The notes below the pieces were generated by a model. It ran no database searches. It had not been told where the DNA came from and saw only the letters and a list, made by a program, of their open reading frames with translations. The translations under genes were made by a program, and so were the position numbers. A DNA stretch of 6,093 bases, taken from an uncultured Parabacteroides sp. Lineage in GTDB: Bacteria > Bacteroidota > Bacteroidia > Bacteroidales > Tannerellaceae. The stretch spans positions 1-6,093 of the forward strand of contig URZO01000155.1 in assembly GCA_900552465.1 (NCBI GenBank), read 5' to 3'. How positions within the stretch are numbered: the first letter of the stretch is position 1; the number at the start of each line of letters is the position of its first letter. This document shows positions 1-6,093 of the stretch, piece after piece.

Positions 1-1
1 T

Positions 2-49
2 ATTCTTATCATTGGCATATTGGCACATTCCCTCATTGGCTCATTATTT
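2..49. repeat. Degenerate 8-bp tandem repeat (consensus CATTGGCA)
   Basis: Six consecutive 8-base units keep phase: attcttat, cattggca, tattggca, cattccct, cattggct, cattattt. The array may extend left beyond the window. It lies past the operon's last stop codon. I associate similar AT-rich 8-9 bp runs with intergenic DNA of Bacteroides and Parabacteroides, but this was not checked. No ORF or hairpin accounts for it. The remaining downstream bases (50-110) are AT-rich and show no convincing intrinsic terminator. Confidence 0.55.
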
Positions 50-110
50 CTTATAACAAAACGTCTTTTTAAAAGCTACTTGCCAGGCTATATTTATAAT
101 AAATAACGAC

Positions 111-1310
111 TTACGCTCCTTTCAGCTTGTAAAAGATAAAGACCGGATTACTATCTTTTTCCAGATCTTTCAGTTGGTCGGGAATTGAGACAGAATGAAG
201 GCTCTTGTAGAAATCAAGCTCGCCAGCCGTTACGACCTGAACCAGATCATTTCCCGCCGTACTTCCCCAAACCGGGAAACCCTGATAGCTTCTTGTCCCT
301 AACATTCCATGCTGCAAAGTAGCAGCCGACAGTTCCGCCAACGAAGCCGGTTGTTCACACTTCTCCACCAATGTCTCGCCTGTTTCCTTATCGACGGAAG
401 CAACCAGATGCCCTTGATTATTCCTCAGGCGGAAATAATAGCGTGCAGGTGTTTCAAAGATGTCAGAAACAAAATAATCTTGATTATCCCCGAAATCCCT
501 CAAGCTATTGAAGTCCGTTACATCGACCGAACTGACGATCTCTTTGTCCGAATTCCGCAAACTCAAAACACAGGCTGGCAGAATCTGATTATCCGACATC
601 CGGTATACCGTATCATTACTGCCGGTCTTAAATAAAACGGATTTCAACTGTCCGGAATAAGCAGCAGCAATCCGGATGGTCAATCCTGATTTGTCACGTG
701 GGACCAAAGGGGAATAAAAATCATTCTTCATAGCAACCGTATCACCGTTTTCGGCAAATATACCGATACCAAAGCTACCCTCTTGGAAAGGGACGTAGGG
801 CATCGCCACAGCTGCCAGGCGATCATTACCAAGCGAATACTGATAGACAACCTGGTAATCATGCGTAAAATGCCGGACAGGTTCCCCGTCCAAAGTATAT
901 ACCTCTACACGGTCCGGGCTGAACAGATAAAGACGGTTATTCTTTTCATCTGCCTGCATGCTGGCAACATAACCGCTAAACTCACCCGGTCCCTGTCCGA
1001 ACGGGATCAATGTCTTAATAAAATGGCCTTGCCTGTCAAACAAAACGATTCGTTGTTCTTTCACCGGAAGCACATAGATATACTGGCTCGTAACAGCATA
1101 ATTGGCTACTCCGTCTATCAGCGAAGCATCATCGAAAGTAACTTCCAGCGGCACATACACAACGTCTTCAATTTCATCACTCAGTTTCAGACTACCCGGA
1201 TGACTGATTCCGGCTCTTACATCGGCTATCGGACAGGTTGACACATCCGATTTAGGTGAACTACAAGCAATTAAGAGGAAGAGCACCCAACTCAAACTTA
1301 ATTTATCCAT
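111..1310 (-). CDS. Lipoprotein B: 6-bladed beta-propeller lipoprotein (DUF5128-like), last gene of the operon
   Basis: A 399-residue lipoprotein with a short signal peptide (MDK, then hydrophobic residues 4-15) and lipobox LIAC with Cys16. Family-like features include LKLSDEIEDVVYVPLE (41-56), the blade-type segment IVLFDRQGHFIKTL followed by FGQGPGEF (88-111), and RVEVYTLDGEPVRHF (134-148). I recognise these as the Bacteroidetes 6-bladed beta-propeller pattern (NHL-like, DUF5128), though no search was run. FAENGDT (185-191) and NDTVYRM (232-238) echo motifs in lipoprotein A, so the two may be distant paralogues. There is no acidic run directly after Cys16, hence no obvious surface-export signal. 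Immediately before the ATG is a purine-rich AAGAAAGAAG that could serve for ribosome binding. It is co-directional with the ATPase gene and 27 bases from it, and completes the operon. Propellers of this family are thought to bind ligands or proteins; the specific role here is inferred only from context. Confidence 0.88.
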   Translation of the reverse strand: MDKLSLSWVLFLLIACSSPKSDVSTCPIADVRAGISHPGSLKLSDEIEDVVYVPLEVTFDDASLIDGVANYAVTSQYIYVLPVKEQRIVLFDRQGHFIKTLIPFGQGPGEFSGYVASMQADEKNNRLYLFSPDRVEVYTLDGEPVRHFTHDYQVVYQYSLGNDRLAAVAMPYVPFQEGSFGIGIFAENGDTVAMKNDFYSPLVPRDKSGLTIRIAAAYSGQLKSVLFKTGSNDTVYRMSDNQILPACVLSLRNSDKEIVSSVDVTDFNSLRDFGDNQDYFVSDIFETPARYYFRLRNNQGHLVASVDKETGETLVEKCEQPASLAELSAATLQHGMLGTRSYQGFPVWGSTAGNDLVQVVTAGELDFYKSLHSVSIPDQLKDLEKDSNPVFIFYKLKGA

Positions 1311-1337
1311 CTTCTTTCTTTTATTTAATATGTTACT

Positions 1338-2012
1338 CTATTTCCTGCTTTCAGTCAGTATATTCCCGTCTATCATGCGGATCATGCGGCCGGCCATCCG
1401 GGCGTTTTCTTCGGAGTGGGTCACCATCACGACGGTCGTTCCCTCCCGGTTAAGTTCCAGCAAGAGGTTCATCACTTCATTGCCGTTGACAGAGTCCAGG
1501 TTTCCGGTCGGCTCATCCGCCAGTACGATATGCGGATTGGTAACAATGGCGCGGGCAATTGCCACACGCTGTTGCTGCCCACCGGAAAGTTGTTGCGGGA
1601 AATGTTCCGAACGGTGGGCTATCTGCATCCGGTCGAGTGCAGCATCGACTCTCTCCACCCGCTCTTTCACCGAAACGCCGGCGTAGAGCAAAGGAAGTTC
1701 TACATTTTCAAAGACCGTCAGTTCATCTATCAGATTAAAACTCTGAAAAACAAAGCCGATATTCCCGTTCCGCAAATCCGTCCGGTTGTTCTCCGTATAT
1801 CGCGACACTTCCTGCCCGAGAAACCACAATTCGCCATCCGTCGGATTATCCAGCAATCCCAACAGATTCAGCAAAGTAGATTTTCCGCAACCGGAAGGCC
1901 CCATGATTGCCAGGAATTCGCCTTCGTTTATTTCCAGGTTAACGCCGTTCAGGGCTGTCGTTTCCACGCTTTCCGTGCGGAATATTTTGGTCAGATTAAT
2001 CGCTTTTATCAT
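1338..2012 (-). CDS. ABC transporter ATP-binding protein, LolD/MacB/FtsE type
   Basis: A complete 224-residue nucleotide-binding subunit, the usual length for the LolD/FtsE/MJ0796 group. All ATPase motifs are visible: Walker A GPSGCGKST (38-46), Q-loop Gln90, signature LSGGQQQR (142-149), Walker B IVLADEP with catalytic Glu167 (162-168), D-loop NLDS (171-174) and H-loop His199. The LSGGQQQRVAIARA run and DEPTGNLDS are typical of the family that powers MacB-like exporters and lipoprotein release. It should dimerise at the cytoplasmic face and engage the two KE(V/I)G(V/I)RKV.GA coupling helices of the permease encoded 32 bases upstream. No periplasmic domain is fused to it, so it is not a full-length MacB. 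The gene ends with TAG, 27 bases before lipoprotein B. Biochemical class is secure; the transported or released substrate is unknown. Confidence 0.96.
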   Translation of the reverse strand: MIKAINLTKIFRTESVETTALNGVNLEINEGEFLAIMGPSGCGKSTLLNLLGLLDNPTDGELWFLGQEVSRYTENNRTDLRNGNIGFVFQSFNLIDELTVFENVELPLLYAGVSVKERVERVDAALDRMQIAHRSEHFPQQLSGGQQQRVAIARAIVTNPHIVLADEPTGNLDSVNGNEVMNLLLELNREGTTVVMVTHSEENARMAGRMIRMIDGNILTESRK

Positions 2013-2044
2013 AACTGTTTGTTTTTAATCCTTATTTCCCTTAC

Positions 2045-4453
2045 TTATTCATAACGCAACGATGTCACCGGATTCCGGGAAGCGGCACGCCAGGTCTGGA
2101 CGCTGACCGTCAGTACCGTGATCAGCAGAATGATCAGCCCTGCCACCGGGAACAACCACCAGCCGACCGGTGCCTGATAAGCAAAGTTGCTCAACCAACG
2201 GACCATGAAAAGGTATCCCAACGGACAGGCAATTACAAACGCAATCCCGACCCAAACCATATATTCCCGGCAGAACATCCTCACGATCCGCTCCGAATGG
2301 GCGCCGTTGACCTTTCGGATTCCGATTTCCTTGGTCCGTTGCGCCGTCGAAAGGGCGACCAGGCCGAAGACACCCATCATGGCGACAACGATAGCGAGCA
2401 CCGTAAAGATCAGGAACATCTGTCCAAGCTGCCGTTCATGGGCATAGTTCTGACGAAGGGCATCCGAGAAGAACCGGTAAGTAAACACATTGTCCGGACG
2501 CATCTTCTCATACTCTTCTTTCAGGAACTTCAACGTTTCAGCCCTGTTTACAGGAGAGATCTTTATATAAAGAGTATTCAGCAACCGGCGGGAATAATAC
2601 AGAAATGCCGGTTTTACCTTTTCACGCAGCGGCTGGAAGTTGAAGTCTTTCACGACACCGACTATCCTCGATGTCTCTCCGTCCCCTCCATTGTTCCGGA
2701 GAAGTATACCGACCGGATCTTCCACCCGCATCATCTTCCAGGCCGTTTCGTTGATGACGATCGGCAATTCTTTCGCATACGCACCCGCCATATAGGCGTT
2801 CTTATCAGCACCGAACGGCTTGCCTTTCAACAATGTCAGCCCCAATGTCTCCATAAAATCTCCGTCTCCGGCCATCCCGACCGCCTTCAGCGAATCGACC
2901 TGCCCGGCCGCGTCCACCCAGCTAAAGACGCTCTCCTCGAAACTGTGCCCCTGCAGATAGTTCGAGAGTTCGGCCCCTCCGGTAACCTGTTTCACATTCG
3001 GATTTTTCAGTACGACCTCTTTATAATCGTCTATCCCATAACCTCCCATATAAGACAGCAGGTCGAAGAATCCGCAATCCACCACAATCATATCCTCCTT
3101 ATCCAACCCCAAGTCCGCATTCTGCAGATAATGGAGTTGCCTGAACACCACGGATGTCGCAAACACCATCGTTATGGCAATGACAAACTGCACGCAAACC
3201 AGTCCTTTGATCAGCAGTCCCTTCCTGCCGGTCGCCCGTCCGCCCCTAAAGGCTTGTAACGGATTGAACCGCGACATATAGAAAGCCGGAAACGCACCAG
3301 CCAGGCAACCGACTCCGATAATCCCGAACAGGGCGAACAGTAAAGTCTGCCAGCCGAATGTCAACTGAATATCTTTCCCGACAAACCGGTTGAAAAACGG
3401 CAACAATAACTCCGTCAACGCCAATGCTAACACCAGCGAGAGGAAGGCTTGCACCAGGCTCTCCGCCAGGAACTGCGTCACCAGCATCTTGCGTTTGGCC
3501 CCCGTCACCTTCCTCACCCCGACTTCCTTGAAGCGCAGGGAAGCGCGTGCCGTGGACAAAGTGGTGAAATTGAACGCTCCCATAAAGATAATCAGTACAG
3601 CCAGAGCCATAAACAGATAGATCTGGGACATATTTCCATGATTATCCACTTCCGGATCTTTAAAAGATGTATGCAAATGAATATCCTTCAAAGGCTGAAA
3701 CTCCAGTGATTTCCCTTTTTCCTCATGGCTGAGCCAGACACGCCCCATCTTCTCCCGGTCTGCTTCAGACAAAACCGTCCCTTTCCTTAACTGGACATAC
3801 ACGGTTGTCCCTTCCGTAAAATCCCAACCGACCGGAACCGGATAAGCCTGCTCGCTCAACAGCACCTCGAACTTAAGATGACTCTTACGCGGTATTTCCA
3901 GGACGGCCGCCACTCTATAGCGGAATGTCTGTCCCAGGAACTGGCAAGTCACTTCCTTGCCTATGGCCGATGTTTCGCCAAACAGCTTCCGTGCAGCCGA
4001 TTCGGCCAGTACGATCTGTTGCGGGTCCTGCTTCATCAGCGTCGGATCGCCGGCTATGACCGGGAAGCTGAACAAGTCAAAGAACGTAGTATCGACATAC
4101 GTATATTTAGCCTCGATCAGGTTCGCTCCCGAATGGAGGTTCAAGGTTCCGAAGTTGAGCGTAAAAGTAGCGTTCTCCACCTGCGGAAACTCATCCCTGA
4201 ACGTTTTGCTCAGCGGCGCCACCGTATAGGCAGACTCTTTTACTTGTCCGCTTGCGTCCTGTTCTACCGCAATTACCCGGTAGATCATATTCCGGTTCTT
4301 TTGAAAATCCTCAAATGTCAGCTCATCCACGATCCACAGGTAGATCAGGAAAGCGGCCGTCATGCCCAGTACAAAACCCAGCATATTTATGGACGAGAAG
4401 AGCAGACTCCGTTTTATTAAACGGAGTGCAACCTTGACATAATGTTTCAGCAT
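2045..4453 (-). CDS. FtsX/MacB-family ABC transporter permease, duplicated 8-TM form
   Basis: An 802-residue inner-membrane permease built as two repeats. Half one has TM1 (about 19-43), a large periplasmic MacB_PCD-like domain (44-275), then TM2 (277-301), TM3 (328-354) and TM4 (369-392). Half two has TM5 (414-436), a second periplasmic domain (437-675), then TM6 (677-702), TM7 (730-752) and TM8 (763-785). Each half carries the cytoplasmic coupling motif after its second TM: KEVGVRKVTGA (309-319) and KEIGIRKVNGA (708-718). Each also ends in a related tail, SRFNPLQAFRG and SRNPVTSLRYE. This fused layout is the usual one in Bacteroidetes and replaces a MacB or LolC/LolE dimer by a single chain. 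Family knowledge (MacB, LolCDE, FtsEX) says such proteins convert ATP hydrolysis into periplasmic movement rather than forming a solute channel. The substrate cannot be read from the sequence. The ATG is preceded by an A-rich leader without a strong Shine-Dalgarno sequence. The gene lies between lipoprotein A and its ATPase and appears intact. Confidence 0.93.
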   Translation of the reverse strand: MLKHYVKVALRLIKRSLLFSSINMLGFVLGMTAAFLIYLWIVDELTFEDFQKNRNMIYRVIAVEQDASGQVKESAYTVAPLSKTFRDEFPQVENATFTLNFGTLNLHSGANLIEAKYTYVDTTFFDLFSFPVIAGDPTLMKQDPQQIVLAESAARKLFGETSAIGKEVTCQFLGQTFRYRVAAVLEIPRKSHLKFEVLLSEQAYPVPVGWDFTEGTTVYVQLRKGTVLSEADREKMGRVWLSHEEKGKSLEFQPLKDIHLHTSFKDPEVDNHGNMSQIYLFMALAVLIIFMGAFNFTTLSTARASLRFKEVGVRKVTGAKRKMLVTQFLAESLVQAFLSLVLALALTELLLPFFNRFVGKDIQLTFGWQTLLFALFGIIGVGCLAGAFPAFYMSRFNPLQAFRGGRATGRKGLLIKGLVCVQFVIAITMVFATSVVFRQLHYLQNADLGLDKEDMIVVDCGFFDLLSYMGGYGIDDYKEVVLKNPNVKQVTGGAELSNYLQGHSFEESVFSWVDAAGQVDSLKAVGMAGDGDFMETLGLTLLKGKPFGADKNAYMAGAYAKELPIVINETAWKMMRVEDPVGILLRNNGGDGETSRIVGVVKDFNFQPLREKVKPAFLYYSRRLLNTLYIKISPVNRAETLKFLKEEYEKMRPDNVFTYRFFSDALRQNYAHERQLGQMFLIFTVLAIVVAMMGVFGLVALSTAQRTKEIGIRKVNGAHSERIVRMFCREYMVWVGIAFVIACPLGYLFMVRWLSNFAYQAPVGWWLFPVAGLIILLITVLTVSVQTWRAASRNPVTSLRYE

Positions 4454-4472
4454 CTATTTCTTTTTTAGATAG

Positions 4473-5834
4473 TTATCGGACTGTTATTAAGATGATTTCT
4501 TTATCCTTCAAACCTTGCAATGCAGGGATTTTCGATAGGCGGTCGGAAGGTATCTCTTGTTTCAGGGCCTTCCCCCCTATCATCATATACGTCTGTCCTC
4601 CCAATTGCATCGTAGGCCAGTAGCCGATCCCTCCGTCCAGATCGTTCGGGATAAGCCCGGGAAGCGATTTTTTTGTTTTGTCGGCAAAAGAATAGAGTTC
4701 GCCGCTTTTCTTATTATAAATGACCTGAAAGAACTTGACCGTTCCGGTCTTCCGGGTATTCGGACAATCATAATCCTGTGTCACGCCGAGAAACAGATAG
4801 TCGTCTGTTTCCGTCAGGTCGTGAACCAGATATTTCTCCGATAAATCGACATAAGGGTTTATCCCTTCCGTACGGGTCACCTGGCGCGTTCCGAAATCGA
4901 TCTTATAGGCAGGACGGAAGGTAGACGCATCCAAAATCCGGAACAAGGTGTCGGAATAGGGCAACCGGAAACAGCCCTGCCCCTTATAGTTGTATATATT
5001 ACTACGTTCAGCATTCCGGGTAGTCCCTTTCATCACTTTAAATTCACCGTTCCCGGGAACAAAACGGCATAATGTATCTCCGTTGGCGGCAAACGTATAA
5101 AGCCCGTCCAGGCTTTCCCGATACAGCGCGAAGCCATCCTTGATGGTAAAAACCTGTGCCGTTCTGGCAAAAGCATTGGGTTCACCCTTTGTCCTGAGCC
5201 ATTTCGGTATATCTTTCACCTCCATCGGGGAAGAGCGTTGTTGCAACTCTGCCAGCGAAACACGGGATGTGTACATGATAAAAACCTCCTTCTCGTCTTT
5301 CATAAAGAACTGGCAGTAAACCGAGCGGGAAGACGGGTCGTAATCAAAACTCTTCAACATCGCATGCGGACGATATCCTTCAAATTCCCCATTCGATAAA
5401 AGCTCGACATCATTCTTTATTAACAGTTTGTCTTTCTTCAAGTCTTTATCCAGCAACCATAATCCATCTATGCAGCCCATCAGATAGCCATTCTCCACCG
5501 GACAGAACGAAACATTCCAGTCATGGCTGAATTCTCCAATCCGGTGATAAACAATCTCTTTCCCGAAGTCGCTCAGCTTAACCGGGCGGACGTTCCGCAA
5601 AGCCGCCCCGATATCCAGACGGACCAACGGTTCGCTCTTATCCAGTCTTGCCTCATAACGGATTCCGGCAGGCGGCACATGACCTTCCTGTATCGCAGAA
5701 GACCCACCTGCTATAGATCCATCAGACACCTCCACTTTCGGGAGAAGTTCCTCCTTGCTCTGCTCCGGTTTCTTATTCTTACAACTGATGCCCAACAAGA
5801 AGATCAGGCAAAGACTACAATAAATTAGTTTCAT
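4473..5834 (-). CDS. Lipoprotein A: predicted 6-bladed beta-propeller lipoprotein, first gene of the ABC transporter operon
   Basis: A 453-residue protein with a type II signal peptide: MK, a hydrophobic stretch to about residue 17, then Cys18 in LLGISC, a slightly loose lipobox (Gly rather than Leu at -3 is unusual). A charged, flexible linker follows (about 19-66), and the rest is beta-rich. The stretch FAANGDT (248-254) and the motif YSDTLFRI (293-300) resemble FAENGDT and NDTVYRM in lipoprotein B, and NDLDGGIGYWP (397-407) looks like a conserved C-terminal block of Bacteroidetes propeller proteins (DUF4934-like by memory, not searched). The reading frame stays open to 5900, but I chose the ATG at 5834. 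It gives a proper signal peptide, and the sigma-54 promoter at 5861-5876 would start transcription near 5850, after the 5900 ATG. Residues after Cys18 are basic rather than acidic, so there is no clear surface-export signal; a periplasm-facing anchor is possible. The molecular role is unknown. Its position suggests a partner of the transporter encoded 19 bases downstream. Confidence 0.85.
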   Translation of the reverse strand: MKLIYCSLCLIFLLGISCKNKKPEQSKEELLPKVEVSDGSIAGGSSAIQEGHVPPAGIRYEARLDKSEPLVRLDIGAALRNVRPVKLSDFGKEIVYHRIGEFSHDWNVSFCPVENGYLMGCIDGLWLLDKDLKKDKLLIKNDVELLSNGEFEGYRPHAMLKSFDYDPSSRSVYCQFFMKDEKEVFIMYTSRVSLAELQQRSSPMEVKDIPKWLRTKGEPNAFARTAQVFTIKDGFALYRESLDGLYTFAANGDTLCRFVPGNGEFKVMKGTTRNAERSNIYNYKGQGCFRLPYSDTLFRILDASTFRPAYKIDFGTRQVTRTEGINPYVDLSEKYLVHDLTETDDYLFLGVTQDYDCPNTRKTGTVKFFQVIYNKKSGELYSFADKTKKSLPGLIPNDLDGGIGYWPTMQLGGQTYMMIGGKALKQEIPSDRLSKIPALQGLKDKEIILITVR

Positions 5835-5860
5835 ACAGCATTGTTTAGTAATAATAGTAG

Positions 5861-5876
5861 AGCAAAGATCATGCCA
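5861..5876 (-). promoter_or_regulatory. Sigma-54 (RpoN) -24/-12 promoter of the four-gene operon
   Basis: On the minus strand the sequence reads TGGCATG-ATCT-TTGCT. The sigma-54 consensus is TGGCACG-N4-TTGCW, so every specified position matches except one C-to-T, and the GG-to-GC spacing is exactly right. Transcription would start near 5850, giving a leader of about 16 bases before the ATG at 5834. It is the only strong match I found near a gene start, and it lies where a promoter is needed. Family knowledge: sigma-54 promoters need an AAA+ enhancer-binding activator, so expression is likely tightly induced. An internal TTTG could be mistaken for the Bacteroides housekeeping -7 box, but its -33 partner is missing. 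Confidence 0.82.
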
Positions 5877-5931
5877 CTTCACAAAAAACCTCATTAACAA
5901 TCAGATAAGACGAACGTTCTTTCCGGACATT

Positions 5932-5945
5932 GTACGGATTCGTAC
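5932..5945. promoter_or_regulatory. Proximal dyad of a predicted enhancer (UAS) for an NtrC-type activator
   Basis: GTACG-GATT-CGTAC is a perfect inverted repeat with 5-bp arms and a 4-bp spacer. Its centre is about 88 bp upstream of the start site predicted from the sigma-54 promoter, within the usual range for enhancer-binding proteins. The same pattern recurs 21 bp further upstream. The arms are too short and too far from the coding region to suggest a terminator. Assignment to an activator is inference. Confidence 0.6.
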
Positions 5946-5952
5946 GCCCGGC

Positions 5953-5966
5953 GTGCAAAAACGCAC
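5953..5966. promoter_or_regulatory. Distal dyad of the predicted enhancer (UAS)
   Basis: GTGCA-AAAA-CGCAC has the same 14-bp architecture as the proximal dyad, together fitting GTRCR-N4-CGYAC, with one mismatch between its arms. The two centres are exactly 21 bp apart, two turns of DNA, which would place two activator dimers on the same helix face. Its centre is about -109 from the predicted start. Confidence 0.57.
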
Positions 5967-5975
5967 AGATGTACC

Positions 5976-5991
5976 ATTCATAGTTATGAAT
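5976..5991. repeat. 16-bp inverted repeat upstream of the enhancer dyads
   Basis: ATTCATA-GT-TATGAAT is a perfect inverted repeat with 7-bp arms and a 2-bp spacer, centred about 133 bp upstream of the predicted sigma-54 start site. Its sequence differs from the GTRCR-N4-CGYAC dyads, so if it binds a protein that protein is probably a different one. It could also be chance in AT-rich DNA, though a perfect 7-bp arm with a 2-bp spacer is uncommon. Confidence 0.4.
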
Positions 5992-5992
5992 A

Positions 5993-6027
5993 GGAAAAAC
6001 CATAGGTATGTGTTGGGAAAACCATAG
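5993..6027. repeat. Pair of 13-bp direct repeats, 22 bp apart
   Basis: GGAAAAACCATAG (5993-6005) and GGGAAAACCATAG (6015-6027) match at 12 of 13 positions and are offset by 22 bp, about two helical turns. Direct repeats with helical phasing in an intergenic region are typical of regulator binding sites. They could serve this operon from about -143 to -177, or a gene to the right of the window. Which one cannot be decided here. Confidence 0.42.
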
Positions 6028-6093
6028 TGAAGTCATAATAGTTACTTATCTTTATTTTTTATTTATCTAAGGTATATAACAAATATGATAACA

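Noticed and set aside
50..110. Intrinsic terminator after lipoprotein B
   Set aside because: The only self-complementary stretches are AT-only or the tiny GCCTGGC; none forms a GC-rich stem followed by a T-run on the minus strand.
2297..3259. 320-residue open frame on the plus strand inside the permease gene
   Set aside because: It is antisense to a gene with clear family motifs, is rich in His, Arg and Gln, has no recognisable domain, and is best explained as a shadow of minus-strand codon usage. The same applies to the other plus-strand frames within the four genes.
5863..5870. Bacteroides housekeeping -7 box (TAnnTTTG-like GATCTTTG, minus strand)
   Set aside because: The first T is missing and there is no TTG about 19-21 bases upstream; the TTTG is better explained as part of the -12 element of the sigma-54 promoter.
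5835..5900. N-terminal extension of lipoprotein A to an ATG at 5900
   Set aside because: It would put 22 mostly polar residues before the signal peptide, spoiling it, and it overlaps the sigma-54 promoter whose start site lies downstream of that ATG.
5912..5919. 8-bp palindrome GAACGTTC between promoter and enhancer
   Set aside because: A single short palindrome without a partner or match to the neighbouring dyads; too likely by chance to annotate.
6047..6054. Plus-strand promoter for a divergent gene (TATCTTTA)
   Set aside because: It lacks the final G of the -7 consensus and has no -33 element at the right distance; the region is simply AT-rich.

Overview
The window looks like chromosomal DNA from a gut-type Bacteroidales bacterium (Bacteroides or Parabacteroides-like). 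This rests on the gene content: eight-TM FtsX/MacB permease with an LolD-type ATPase, and two lipoproteins of the Bacteroidetes '6-bladed beta-propeller' kind. Start regions are A-rich and lack strong Shine-Dalgarno sequences, and an 8-bp degenerate repeat of a type I associate with Bacteroidales intergenic DNA lies at the left edge. The genus is inference.

All four genes lie on the minus strand, so the operon reads right to left: lipoprotein A (start 5834), ABC permease (start 4453), ABC ATPase (start 2012), lipoprotein B (stop at 111). The gaps are 19, 32 and 27 bases, none containing an evident terminator or promoter, so one transcript is likely. Bases 1-110 lie downstream of the operon and hold the tandem repeat but no convincing hairpin terminator.

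Bases 5835-6093 are the control region and the most informative part. A near-perfect sigma-54 (RpoN) -24/-12 promoter sits at 5876-5861 on the minus strand, 26 bases ahead of the first start codon. Upstream of it are two 14-bp dyads sharing the pattern GTRCR-N4-CGYAC, with centres exactly 21 bp apart at about -88 and -109. That is where an enhancer-binding (NtrC-type) activator would be expected. Further out are a 16-bp inverted repeat and a pair of 13-bp direct repeats 22 bp apart.

Working model (inference): an NtrC-type activator, probably encoded outside the window, binds the tandem dyads and switches on an envelope transporter. The ATPase and the duplicated permease would form a MacB/LolCDE-like mechanotransmission machine without a substrate tunnel through the membrane. 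The two lipidated propeller proteins would be its dedicated periplasmic or outer-membrane partners. No MacA-type adaptor, TolC-type channel or regulator gene is present in the window.
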